Positions 31,900-42,929 of a stretch of 64,000 nt of DNA are shown here, piece by piece (position 1 is the first letter of the stretch; every line of letters starts with the position of its first letter). The translations under genes were made by a program, and so were the position numbers. The DNA is from Cloeon dipterum. Lineage: Eukaryota; Arthropoda; Insecta; Ephemeroptera; Baetidae. Under the pieces are notes generated by a model. It was not told the origin of the DNA and searched no databases. It saw only the letters and a program-made list of their open reading frames with translations. The stretch is from assembly GCF_949628265.1 (NCBI RefSeq), contig NC_088788.1, forward strand, positions 1-64,000. The letters are read 5' to 3'.

Positions 31900-32750
31900 C
31901 AATTGTTAATCAAACAAACACGGCAGTAAATTTAATTCGGCCACTCGGCCGGCATGCACCGCGACCACGACCGCGCAGCCACTCAAATAAAATCTTCATT
32001 CGACTAGACACACACAATCAGAGTAAATAAATCATTCGCTCCGCTTCAAATTCACTCTTGCCGGCCATTCTCACAATCTGGCTCGGAAAATAGTCGCTTC
32101 AAGAGGACAAAAGCTGCGCGCCGGGCACTCGGAGTTCAAAGTCGATTCCTGTGTGACAGTCGCACGTTTCACCGGACCATTAAATTAAGATCTGGCATAA
32201 TTAACCTCGCCTTTGCTTGGCAAATAAAGTTTATTTAGGATTTGGCAAAAATATATTCGCGGACAAATGAAACAAATCCTCATCTCACAAAGAATCTTTC
32301 CCATCGCGGGAAATATTTTCAAAATATTTCGAAGTTCTAAGGATTTCAAGCACGACAATAACTTTATAAATTCGCATTGTCAAGCTAAGTTTAGCTGCTA
32401 AAGATTAGAAAATAAGTTTAAATCAAATACCGTGCAGTCACACGTGATATTTAAAATCTTGCGCATTATCTTTTACCAATATTTTAACTTTCGTTTTTTT
32501 TTTAATAAAATTTCCCAACTACTTGATCAGAAACAGGTATAAAATGCTTAGGCACCTTTCTTACTCCAAATTAATTTAGCATTGGCTAAATATCACATTT
32601 GAGGTTTAGCACAATTTTGTTAACAAGGGCCTCAGGACCGCAGCTTTTCGTTTGGCGAGACCGAGCGAGACAAGCGTGTTGTCGGTCGTTTTGTGTCCTT
32701 TTTTTCCCAAATTTTCCAATTTTATTCGCATACAAAATAGAAAAAATAAT
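31900..32750. other. no gene seen
   Basis: Moderately AT-rich unique sequence. No splice-bounded exon was found on either strand. Confidence 0.45.
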
Positions 32751-32761
32751 ATTGAACTGAC

Positions 32762-32930
32762 CTTTGACTGGGCGGCGTAGTCGAGGGCGAGCATGCAGTC
32801 GTTGTAGCCGCTCTCGGTCTTGATGGTGGCCGGCATGGTCTGGCGGGTTGAACTGTCCGAGGTGTCCAGCGTCCCGGTACCAAGGGTACATGTCGCTGCC
32901 ACGCCGCCGGGCTGAGCCGCTCGCATCACC
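32762..32930 (-). CDS. 169-bp internal exon, unrecognised protein
   Basis: Acceptor TTGTCTGCAG and donor CAAAG|GTCAGT bound a single-copy GC-rich island. Two phases are open. One reads VMRAAQPGGVAATC, STRQTMPATIKTESGYNDC and MLALDYAAQSK; the other is Arg/His-rich (MYPWYRDAGHLGQF). The first has more ordinary amino-acid composition. I know no match. Unlike most islands here it is not repeated in the window, which favours a working exon. Confidence 0.45.
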
Positions 32931-34230
32931 CTGCAGACAACAACACAGTCAAAATATTCATTCATCTTCTCTCTTTGCGCAGCGTTGCACGTGCGCCCTG
33001 ATAGTTCGCGCGCGCATTTCCGCGAATTTGAGCCCGTGTATGAGTGCTTATCACAAGCTGAGACGCAGCATACGCGCTTATCGATTCGCGGAAATCCATC
33101 TCTGCACTCGCGATTGCTCGCTCCGAAACGAAAAATACATCTTGCACTGCATCCACTCGACACTGTTTTTTATCACCATCGCATCCGACCGATGTTTCCA
33201 ACTCAATTTAATTTTTATAAACCGACTAACAAGGAAAAGGTGCTAAATATTTGGAAAGAGACGTGTGTCCGATATGAAAGCGCGCTAATGTGCTAAATTG
33301 CACTCGATTTGATCGAGTAATTCGGTGAGTTGTGCGACCGAGTTGCTAAAATCTCTGAGTGAGGGAGCTATTATTACCGAATAATCGATTGTGCCAACGC
33401 TTTTTCATCTGAATGCGCCAAGTGTGAAATTAAACACGCAAATTAAATCTGAGAGAACTGTGATTTTTTCGTATTGCTTATTCGTTTCTTTGAATCACAC
33501 CGTTTAGCTGGGAGAGACAATTTTTGTGTCATTGAATAGTATCTTAAAAATTCCTCAACTCAGGACGCCGGCTATTTCCAATCCTAGAAGCATCGCTCAA
33601 GACCGCCTAATTTACTTCAAACCGACCGGGTTTTGTGCTCCACGCGGATAGGCAATACATTTCGGAATTAAATTGACAGAAAATTAATTTAAATTATTTG
33701 GAATTCACGATTTGGTCTTCTATTGCCTATTTGGATTATTTCAAAAAGGTGCAATAAAAAAAAGTTAAATCAACAATCTACCATTTTTGTGATATAATTA
33801 TACGATTGTATTTTAATGAAATATCGATGGCTAATAATTTAATTTAACTAGATAAATATTATGTGACTAATTATTTTCTGAAGACTATGAAAGATAACAA
33901 TGCAGCCAGCCATCTCGTAAGAAGATAGATATAGACAGGCTGCGGTGCTCTCGCATATTTCTCGGCACAACGAGCTCCCGCAACCGAGTGAGTGCAGTTG
34001 TTAGTTTTACTTGAGAAATTTTAAAATCAATATAAACCGGATTTTTGCCGACTCCAGGGCCAATTCCAAGACGAATATTGAGAATAATACTTTGAGAGAA
34101 TTATGCTCAGCCCTCAAATCGTGTAAACATTGAAAAAAATAAATATCTCTTCCCGCAAATATCTTTCAATGAGCCTTCTCAAAGATTGTGCCAATTGTAA
34201 AGAGTATAATTTATATCCGCGAATCTTTTT
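32931..34230. other. no gene seen
   Basis: AT-rich. Overlapping short frames on both strands at 32.96-33.3 kb have no splice context or motif. Confidence 0.45.
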
Positions 34231-34235
34231 TCCAG

Positions 34236-34492
34236 GTGTCAAGTTTTCCCTCTATAGTGTTAACCATTTTTTACTGCTGATTTTTTTCTCGCGAAATTAT
34301 CCTTTAGCAAAAATATTTGCAAATACAATCAGGTTTTTTGTTTGCAGCTCGGAACAGGGTCAACTGATAAGTGCTTAATTGAAAATTAATCGTGCCACGT
34401 ACGAAATGACTGTAGAAATGCCGGTGGTTGTTTATAAAAAACGTGGAATGGAGCCGTGAATGAGTGTGGTTTCGTTTCGAGCGAGTTCGCTT
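34236..34492. repeat. duplicated segment, left copy (with 37500-37760)
   Basis: About 255 bp from tccaggtgtcaagttttccctcta to gtggtttcgttt recur at 37.50-37.76 kb with about a dozen differences. The right copy ends exactly where the satellite array begins. It is non-coding. Confidence 0.85.
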
Positions 34493-34594
34493 TGCTGCAC
34501 TGACAGACCGAATGCTTCGGCTTGGTTCCTTTGGTTCGGTTCGGCCGGCACTTGAGCACTGCACACTGCTGCTGCCGCGGAGAAGCGGCCGGCA

Positions 34595-34690
34595 GGGAGA
34601 GAGAGAGCGCGAGCGAGAAAGAGAGAGGGACCTGTTGCGGCGGCGGCGGCCGAGCGTTCGCCTAAGGAGAGTAGAGTACTCTCCTTACGT
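34595..34690. repeat. GA microsatellite, CGG run and 10-bp hairpin
   Basis: gagagagagagcgcgagcgagaaagagagaggg is followed by six CGG-like triplets and then by aaggagagta-gag-tactctcctt, a perfect 10-bp inverted repeat around 34664-34686. The surrounding 34.45-34.9 kb is CpG-rich and could be a promoter or 5' untranslated region. Confidence 0.7.
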
Positions 34691-34899
34691 TCGCCTTTCG
34701 GTGGCCGCGCGTTCGCCGGCCAGAGCTGGCCAGCACTGGAAAAACAACGACGCTGATTGGTCGGTTCAAATTCCCTGGACGAGGATAAGAATTTCAAGGC
34801 CGCAGACGGAAAGAGGGGGAAACGAGCCAATTTTGCAGCAGGAGAAAAAGAGCGATGACGTCACGATCGGCCAGTCTGGCCACATGCACAAAAATTCAT

Positions 34900-36970
34900 A
34901 ATTCCGACATCTTTCCGCTCCGCATTTCGCGTGACGCTTTGCTGACTTAAATTAGCAAAATTTATTACATAAAAAATAATAACTTTATGAATTATGAGAA
35001 ATAAAGTATGTGACGCCAGAGAGCAGAGGCAAATAAATTATTGCATGCGGAACATAATTTTTTTAATTAAAATATTGCCAAATTTTTTTATTTTTTATTT
35101 AGCTCCTACCTCTGGCAAAATGTACAAATGGAAAAAAATAAAATTGGGAGAAAGACTGATGATTTCAAATCCCGACTATCAACTGGGATACATTTTTAAT
35201 TTTAAATTGTACATTCCGAATCCTGCAAAACTGCAATCAGCCGAAACAAACAAAGGGAAAAGGAGTTGCCGTGTTTTAATTAACAATTCTGCTTTCAATT
35301 ATTCCACAGCATAGGATTTAACACACGATTTAAAGTAAATAAATTTCCCTCTCTACTATTGACTCAAATTATTTAATTGGTGGTTTGCAAAAACACACAA
35401 TTTTACTGTTGGTGTGCGACTGACTTGATAATATTCAAAATATTCTACTAGAAATTCAACTAAAACACTGGCTTTAAAAATATATCCCAATTTTTTAAAT
35501 TTTCCAAACAGTTACGTACGGAATTTTTGGCTCGCATCAATTGATCAGGATGAAAAGTGTCCGTAAACTGAAATTTCGGACTAAATCAGGGAGTGGACGA
35601 GTGACAAAGCGTGGCGTGGCGGGACGAAAACAAACACATCGGCGCGGCGTAAACAAATCGATTTGTCTAATTGGTTTCGCGGCGCGCATATTGAATTTGC
35701 CGAGCGAACTGCAGTGCAGAGCGAGCGAGAGCCGTTCAGCGTGACGTCACTCGCTCTCGGATGCTGGCTGCAAAAGCTATGATTAATCGGCTGATTTTTC
35801 TCGCTGCTTTCCCGCCGAGATCGAGCGAGAGACAAGTGCCATAGCTCGAGTTAGACAAAAAGCATTAAGGCGATTGCCTGCACGTCTGAAATGATAAACA
35901 AAACGCGACTTATTCGAATCGCTTCTTTCTTTTCACAAGCAAAAACCAACTAAAGGACGACGGAAAAAAGAAGCAGCCGTCACTTTTTTCTCTGCGTTTC
36001 ATCTCCGCACGCAAAAACAGCATGTTTAACACGCAGCCCATTGACATCGCACGAGTTTATCACATTTAAAACAGGTGTTCGCTTTTCTAGAAATAATCGT
36101 TTCTTGATTTACGATAGAACATCAGAGAAAATTTATTGTTGGAAAATCAATTAAAAATACGTAACATGGCGCAAAAATCACAGCAGCACCAAAAAACTGT
36201 TTTGCTAAAAAACTTTTGGGTTGATCAGTCCAAAATTTTGAAGACGTGTGTAAATTAATTAATTAATTTTTACGATTTCCAGCGGGTAGAAAATCAACAC
36301 ACTCTCGAAAAAGTTAAAATTTTGCAGCCAAATTCGTCTGGCATTAAATTTTTTCACAAATTGGATGGTTTTGTAAAAATGTCTTTTAAAATTGGGACAA
36401 TTGAGGAGACGGAGTGTGTGGTGCGCGTGTGAAGTATTATTGGCAATAAGAAATTGTTTTTTTACAACTTGGCGCGATAGAAAACGATAAATTATAAAAT
36501 AAATTTGTATGGAAAAGAAGTTGCGCGAATATTTACTGGAAAGATCAGACGACGAGGATGGGCAGGGCGAGCTGACACAGTCTGGAGGGATTATTTCTGT
36601 TGGAAACGCGCGAAATCGTAGTGTGGCAGCGGCGAAATTGAAACTGATTGAAAGCCGCGTTTGTGCCAAGAGGCGAGCTTCACCGCCGTCGCTTTGCTTC
36701 GCGCTCCACAGCCAGCCTGCCTCGATTTTCCACATAAATTGCATTTTTAAAAAATCGTCATTGGTGATGACGTTAAAATACCAAAATTGTTTATGTTTGC
36801 AACGATAGGTGACTAGATTGTGACTAAATGAATTTAAAAACTTATAAAATTGAGCAATTCGAATGCAGCCCGCACTGTTACTCGAATACGAGTCGATTTT
36901 CATATTTTTTCCACCCTTCAAAAATCCTTTTCTCCCAGATGACTCCTATTCCAGCCCCGAATAAAAAGGA
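34900..36970. other. no supported gene; CpG island-like patch at 35.58-35.85 kb
   Basis: Mostly AT-rich. The 220-codon minus-strand frame at 36259-36921 is low-complexity Phe/Ser/Asn-rich, without splice context, and looks like chance. The 35.58-35.85 kb patch has gtgacgtcac (35741-35750) flanked by gagcgagag/ctcgctctc inverted sequence, typical of a promoter-proximal element. Confidence 0.4.
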
Positions 36971-36980
36971 GATTACTCAC

Positions 36981-37119
36981 CCTGTTGTAGGAGGTTGCTT
37001 TGTCCTCGATGGTCTCAGTTCGATGACGCGGACGTCGTCCAGCGCAGGCTTGCCGTTGGCGGTGGCGCGGACATTGAAAATCGCCTTCATCTCGCGGCTC
37101 GGCCAGTCTCGTCAAAAAT
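36981..37119 (-). pseudogene. Ig domain exon, frameshifted
   Basis: Acceptor TTGTTTGTAG and donor AACAG|GGTGAGT bound 139 bp. One phase starts FLTRLAEPRDEGDFQC, the usual A-B strand of a titin-type Ig domain; a second gives MKAIFNVRATANGKPALDD (B-C strand, without the core Trp); a third ends TIEDKATSYNR. Reading all three in turn gives the expected domain order, so at least two indels have occurred. Confidence 0.55.
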
Positions 37120-37499
37120 CTACAAACAAAAGCACAAGACATACCATAAATATTCATGCAAACACCAGCGCGTGGACACTTATCAAATTAAAAGAGGTTT
37201 TGCTCGAAGGGCACGCAGCTGGCCGCCGCACAATTAATCGGCGGACAAATTTTCTGAGCGGGACTATTTCGCAATATGCAAAAACGGAAAACAAACTAAA
37301 TTTACATTTCGCGCCTCCCGGAAAGATAAATAAAATCAGGCCTACGTACGTTTGTCCGAGCGAGTGCAGAGCAAATAACAAAGAGCATGAGCATAATTTG
37401 CAGCAGATTTGAAACCGACCGACCGACGGACCGACCAGCAAATTTGCGCGTTTTTTGGCCTTTTATTAAGCAACGACAGTGCCGGCTCGCGAATTTTTT

Positions 37500-37760
37500 T
37501 TCCAGGTGTTAAGTTTTCCCTCTAAAGTGTTAACCATTTTTTTCTGATGATTTTTTTTCTAGCGAAATTTTTCTTTAGCAAAAATATTTGCAAATACAAT
37601 CAGGTTTTTTGTTTGCAGCTCGGAACAGGGCCAACTGATAAGCGCTTAATTGAAAATTAATCGGGCCACGTACGAAATGACTGTAGAAATGCCGGTGGTT
37701 GTTTATAAAAAGCGTGGAATGGAGCCGTGAATGAGTGTGGTTTCGTTGCGAGCGAGTTTT
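37500..37760. repeat. duplicated segment, right copy (with 34236-34492)
   Basis: See the left copy. Here it is followed without gap by the inverted first satellite monomer at 37769. Confidence 0.85.
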
Positions 37761-37768
37761 CATCGTTC

Positions 37769-38400
37769 CTAACTCGAGAAAATTAAATAAAACTCCGGAA
37801 AAATGTAATTTTTGAGGGTTCAAAACTCGCAGAAAATATTGCAATCATCAGTCTAAATGAATTGGGTTTGGTTTGGAGATCGAACTCCCCTCAGGAACCA
37901 CCCCTCGAATTTTTAACCCTCAAAATTGACCTTTTTCCGGAGTTTTATTTAATTTTATCGAGTTAGGAACGATGAAATTGATTCAAACTCGCAGGAAATA
38001 TTGCTTTCATTGATCTTAATGAATTGAATAGGGTTGGAGATGGTACTTCCCTCAGGAACCACCCCTCGAATTTATAATCCTCAATTTTTGTTCTTTTTCG
38101 GAGTTTTAATTTATTTTCTCGAGTCAGGAACGGTAAAATTAGTTCAAACTCGCAGGAAATATTGCTTTCGTCGGTTTTAAATAAATTGGAAACGGTTTGG
38201 AGATGGAACTCCCCTCAGGAGCCACCCCTCGAATTTTAAACTCTCAAAATTGACCCTTTTACGGAGTTTTATTTAATTTTCTCGAGATAGGATCGGTGAA
38301 ATTGATTCAAAATCGCAGGAAATACAGTATTCGTCGGTTTTAAATAAATTGGAAACGGTTTGGAGATCGAACTCCCCTCAGGAGCCACTCCTAGAATTTT
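37769..38400. repeat. satellite array S1, monomer about 162 bp, subfamily 1
   Basis: Starts of the gcaggaaatatt box at 37827 (variant), 37991, 38152 and 38314 give spacings of 161-164 bp. Each monomer holds ttcaaactcgcaggaaatatt, tggagat..aactcccctcagga, ccacccctcgaattt and cggagttttatttaattttctcgag. The first 44 bp (37769-37812) are an inverted copy of the last part of a monomer. Confidence 0.9.
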
Positions 38401-38901
38401 TAATCCTCAAAAATTAGCCGAAAATAATCGCCATTTGGCGGGCCGATTTCGGCTGGCAGATCGGCCACAACGTCGGCCGAGTCAAACTGATCAAAATAAG
38501 ACCGAATTCACCAAAATGCGTCAAGCAGTGAACGTGTTAACTGGCGCAGAAAACCAGAAAATCCTAATAATATGCATGGCTGACGCTGCAAGGAATTTGG
38601 GGAATTTGCCGGCCGAGAGCACAAAAAAAGGGCAACGAGGACCGAAACGGATGTACATTCTATGTAATACGTACCAAATAGGGCGATGCGTCTTTCAAAG
38701 TCGGTCCACATCTTCGATTTTGACGATAAATAACAAGAAAAGCGAGAGCGATCCACGATTCACAAAAGTAAACAAAGCGCACTAATCACGGAAAACAAAA
38801 GAATGGCGTAATGGCGGCATGGCAAGCGCAAGCGAGCGCGAGCGGGAGAAGGGGGAGAGGGGAAACTGGTGAGAGAAAGCAATCGCCAGGCAGGCGGCAG
38901 G
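38369..38901. repeat. 530-bp non-satellite block, left copy
   Basis: It is identical or nearly so to 40167-40699. It starts inside the satellite monomer (taatcctcaaaaattagccg) and holds the gtcggccgagtcaaactgatc segment, an 82-116-codon open frame on each strand, and ends with gcgagcg and ggcaggcggc repeats. Differences are few: cggcatggcaag/cggcatgtcaag, agcgcgagcg/agcgccagcg. The open frames are mutual antisense and unlikely to be genes. Confidence 0.9.
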
Positions 38902-38924
38902 CGGCAAGGACTGCCTAAAGATTC

Positions 38925-39450
38925 TAATTTTTTATTTTTTCGATTTTGGAGCAAGCAAATTGGTTCAAATTTACTGGAAATTTAGAAAATAATATTTAAA
39001 ATAATTTAATAGAGTTTGCAAGCATGTGTTTAACCCGTAAACTGCCTTTAGAATTTTAAAACTTCGAGTTCGGCTAATTTCAAAATTCTAATTTTTAATT
39101 TTTCGATTTTGGAGCATGCAAATTGGTTCAAATTTAAAGGAAAAACATAAAATAATATTTAGAATGCGATAGTAGAGTTTGCAATCATGACTTTAATCCA
39201 GTAATATTAATCTAAGAATTTTAAAACTTCAAGTTCGGCTAATTAAAAAATTCTAATTTTTAATTTCTCGATATTAGACCTTGCAAATTGGTTAAAATTT
39301 GCTGGAAACTTATAAAATATTATTTAAAATAGGTTGATAGAGATTGCAAGCATGAATTTAATCCAGGAATTGCCCTAAGAATTTTTAAAAATTCGAGTTC
39401 GGACAATTACAAAATTATAATTTTTAATTTTTCGATAATGGAGCTTGCAA
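38925..39450. repeat. satellite array S2, subfamily 2, period about 164 bp
   Basis: The cgattttggag(c/ca)..gcaaattggttcaaattt box starts at 38941, 39104, 39269 and 39433 (spacing 163-165). It aligns with the S1 monomer through ttcaaa....ggaaat and a shared Thy-rich part, so S1 and S2 are diverged subfamilies of one satellite. The transition from S2 to S1 occurs around 39450. Confidence 0.85.
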
Positions 39451-40200
39451 AATTGTTCAAACTCGCAGGAAATATTGATCTCATCGGATTAAATGAATTG
39501 AATAGGGTTTCAAGATCGAACTCCCCTCAGGAGCCACCCCTCGAATTTTTATACCAAAAAAATGACCCTTTTCCGGAGTTTTTTTTTATTTTCTCGAGTT
39601 AGGATCGGTGAAATTGATTCAAACTTGCAGGAAATATTGCTTTCATCGGTTTTAAATGAATTGGGTTTGGTTTGGAGATCAAACTCCCCTCAGGAGCCAC
39701 CCCTCGAATTTTTACACCAAAAAATTGACCCTTTTACGGAGTTTTATTTAATTTTCTCGAGTTAGGAACGATAAAATTGGTTCAAACTCGCAGGAAATAT
39801 TGCTCTCGTCGGATTAAATGAATTGAATAGGGTTTCAAGATCAAACTCCCCTCAGGAGCCACCCCTCGAATTTTTATACCAAAAAATTGACCCTTTTACA
39901 GAGTATTATTTAATTTTCTCGAGTTCGGAACGATAAAATTGGTTCAAACTCGCAGGAAATATTGCTTTCATTGATCTTTACGAATTGAATAGGGTTTGGA
40001 GATCGAACTCCCCTCAGGAGCTACCCCTCGAATTTTAAACCCTCAAAATTGACCTTTTTCCGGAGTTTTATTTAATTTTTTCGAGTTAGGAACGATGAAA
40101 TTGATTCAAAGTCGCAGGAAATACAGTATTCGTTGATCTGAATGAATTGAATATGGTTTCAAGATCGAACTCCCCTCAGGAGCCAATCCTAGAATTTTTA
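39450..40200. repeat. satellite array S1, second block, five monomers
   Basis: The gcaggaaata box lies at 39464, 39627, 39790, 39952 and 40113 (spacing 161-163). Monomers are more alike within the block than to S2. The last monomer runs into the 530-bp block at the same internal point as at 38369. Confidence 0.9.
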
Positions 40201-40699
40201 ATCCTCAAAAATTAGCCGAAAATAATCGCCATTTGGCGGGCCGATTTCGGCTGGCAGATCGGCCACAACGTCGGCCGAGTCAAACTGATCAAAATAAGAC
40301 CGAATTCACCAAAATGCGTCAAGCAGTGAACGTGTTAACTGGCGCAGAAAACCAGAAAATCCTAATAATATGCATGGCTGACGCTGCAAGGAATTTGGGG
40401 AATTTGCCGGCCGAGAGCACAAAAAAAGGGCAACGAGGACCGAAACGGATGTACATTCTATGTAATACGTACCAAATAGGGCGATGCGTCTTTCAAAGTC
40501 GGTCCACATCTTCGATTTTGACGATAAATAACAAGAAAAGCGAGAGCGATCCACGATTCACAAAAGTAAACAAAGCGCACTAATCACGGAAAACAAAAGA
40601 ATGGCGTAATGGCGGCATGTCAAGCGCAAGCGAGCGCCAGCGGGAGAAGGGGCAGAGGGGAAACTGGTGAGAGAAAGCAATCGCCAGGCAGGCGGCAGG
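40167..40699. repeat. 530-bp non-satellite block, right copy
   Basis: This is the partner of 38369-38901. It occupies the same position relative to the preceding S1 monomer, so the unit that duplicated was probably [S2 + S1 + block], about 1.8 kb. Confidence 0.9.
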
Positions 40700-40839
40700 C
40701 AACAGACGCACAGACGCAGGAGCTAATGCTTCTAGCAGGCGCCATTTTCAAAACAGTAAAATAGATAAAAATTCGAGGGGTGGTTTCTAGTATTTCTACG
40801 CGCTTGCAATCAAATTTGAATAATTTAATAAAATAGAAA

Positions 40840-41420
40840 GCATGAATTTTAACCGTAAACTGCCTGTAGAATTTTAAAACTTCGAGTTCGGCCAATTTCA
40901 AAATTCTAATTATTGATTTTTCGATTTTGGAGCATGCAAATTGGTTCAAAGTTGGTGGAAATTTAGAAATTAATATTTAAAATAATTTAATAGAGTGGAT
41001 TGATAGAGTGCAAGCACTTTGTTACCCCCAAAATCGCCCTTAGAATTTATAGAATTTCGAATTCAGCCATTTCCGAACTCTTAATTTTTAATTTCTCATT
41101 TTTTGAGAGTTTATATTGAATTAAATTAACAGGAAAGGTGACAATTAGATTTTAGATTGGATTAACAAAAAGTGCAAGCCCTTTTTTAAACCAGAAACAC
41201 CTTTAGAATTTTTGCAATTACAAAAATTTCGAATTCGGGCTATTTCCGAGCTATAATTTTTTTATTACTCATTTTTTGAGGGTTCAAATTAGATTAAATT
41301 AACAGGAAAGGGGACAATTAATTTTTTAAATGGATAATTAAACAATGCAAATCGCAAAAGGACTGAATTTTTTAAATTATTTTAAAATGATTATTCAAAA
41401 CCTGCACCATTAGTTTGAGA
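40840..41420. repeat. satellite S2-like monomers, highly diverged
   Basis: The cgattttggagcatgcaaattggttcaaag box is at 40922, with later monomers degrading (ttgagagtttatattgaatta at about 41107, ttgagggttcaaattagatta at about 41277). The same degenerate monomers recur at 52.90-53.30 kb, again immediately next to an SPTSSVSS exon copy. Confidence 0.7.
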
Positions 41421-41479
41421 GCTAATTTTTTTAAGGAAAATAGAAAAACTGAAATTTTAGAGCAAGAAAAGTTTCTCAC

Positions 41480-41860
41480 CTAGGAGGAACCCTAGTGGCG
41501 GGCGTAACCTGGATGCTGGGCGGTTCGGGCTTCTTCAGGGCGTCAGCCAGGCTGGGAAGAAGCCTGACAATGACGCGTTGCACGTGCTGCCGAAGGCTGT
41601 TGGGGATGAGATCGCGCGAGGGTGCCACGTTCCCGCCATTCCCGCTGCTTAAGGGTTTGCGGACAAATGCGCCGCCATGCCCGAAGTGGACCGCAACGCA
41701 GCCAAATAGGCCAAGGTCGCGGCCGCAGCTAAGGATGTGGCCGAGTGCTCCGAGCAGTTGGCCGACGACGTCGAAGACACGGACGATGTCGGCGATGGAC
41801 AATCGCGCGTAATCCTCAACTCGAGTACTCGAGCTATGCATTGTCCCCTCACCGTTCAGC
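41480..41860 (-). pseudogene. SPTSSVSS exon, copy 4
   Basis: The donor CTAG|GTGAGAAA lies at 41480. The minus strand gives CPSPTSSVSSTSSANCSEHS and an Ala-rich stretch (LAAAATLAYLAALRSTS), then a stop; the donor-proximal part is in another phase (PEPPSIQVTPATR). The exon stands alone here without the KSDAIES partner. Confidence 0.5.
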
Positions 41861-42089
41861 ATCTGAATGACAACAATTTAGAAAATTAAATATTTAAAAT
41901 TTAAACCGAGGAACAAGCTACATTTAAGGAGCATTTTTATTTATTATTTAAAATAGGTCAACACGAGAAAGTCCTGCTTTCCACTACGGGCGGTGGCAGC
42001 TGCGGTGGCGGCTGCGGGGCCGGAGGTAGGGCGCGTGCTAATGGCGGAGAGAGAATTCGTGGAATTCGCGGATTCTATTTTAACACGAA

Positions 42090-42474
42090 GAATGCAAAGC
42101 GGAAAAAATGAATAAAACTAGATTCTAAATTTTAAGCCTTTGGACACGAAATTGGCAATTTTTGATAAATAAATTCAAATGGTGCTCCGTATTATGGAAC
42201 AATTCAAGAAATTTCATTTGGATAAACAGTTGGCTTTTATTCTAACCAATAATTGACGCAGTCAGATTTTTTACCGTCCGATTCCAGTCAACTAGCTGTG
42301 TAACCTATAGTTACAGTTCCTGATAATCAGATTTTAGCTCGTTTCGGCCTGGAATTTCGTTCTCTCTAGCTTTATTTTGCCTATATCCATTATCCGAAAA
42401 GGATGCGAAAGTTCAACAACACATTTTGCAGTTTTAAAGCCACAACGTTCTCAATTAAGTATGATGGAACTTAC
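42090..42474. repeat. dispersed repeat R1, copy 5 (intron after the 42475 donor)
   Basis: R1 landmarks run in order up to cacaacgttctcaattaagtatgatgg, immediately next to the GTAAGT donor. This supports reading R1 as the 5' half of the intron that follows this exon. Confidence 0.75.
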
Positions 42475-42870
42475 CTCGTGAATGAATTCAGTGTTGCGGC
42501 ACGTCGAAGAACTTATGGATGTGGTCGAGGAGCGAGTCGTCGGGGGCGGCGGAGGCATCAAGGGAGCGGCTCTGGTCGAGCAGATGGAGGAGGGAGCAGC
42601 GGTTGGCAACCGAAAAGCTGGCGAGCAGGTGCGGCCGGCGCAGCAGGGCGGCCAGCTCGTCGAGGCGTGCCAGCACGAAGCCAACCTCCGGGGGCAGCAG
42701 CTCCCTCCTCGCCTCCAGGACCGCCTTCTCGCGGCTCGGCTATTCCACCTGGCGCCGGCGTTCGTCCAGTTCGCGCCACAGGTGCTACGTCTCGTCGTGC
42801 TGTATCGCGCTGATTTGGTCCGCGCGCGCCGCCAGCTCTTGGTTGCGCGACACCGGCGTCTGTACCACCT
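42475..42870 (-). pseudogene. coiled-coil exon X (396 bp), stops present
   Basis: The acceptor GGTGTTGCAG lies before 42870 and the donor GAG|GTAAGT after 42475. It reads VVQTPVSRNQELAARADQIS then a TAG, LWRELDERRRQVE then a TAG, and in the next phase LPPEVGFVLARLDELAALLR, LLHLLDQSRSLDASAAP and SLLDHIHKFFDVPQH with a stop just before the donor. Length 396 is divisible by three, but two nonsense changes and a phase change break it. It belongs with the centrosomin-like coiled-coil exons. Confidence 0.6.
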
Positions 42871-42929
42871 GCAACACCCCAATTCCAATGTCAAACGGCG
42901 GAAACCGCAATTTTAAAGGTCGCGCGTAC

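Noticed and set aside
36259..36921. 220-codon minus-strand open frame
   Set aside because: Low-complexity Phe/Ser/Asn-rich translation, no splice signals, no motif; overlaps a plus-strand frame of similar quality.
38360..38785. Identical open frames in the two 530-bp blocks as possible duplicated genes
   Set aside because: Both strands are open over the same bases and the identity is explained by recent duplication, so conservation carries no information about coding.
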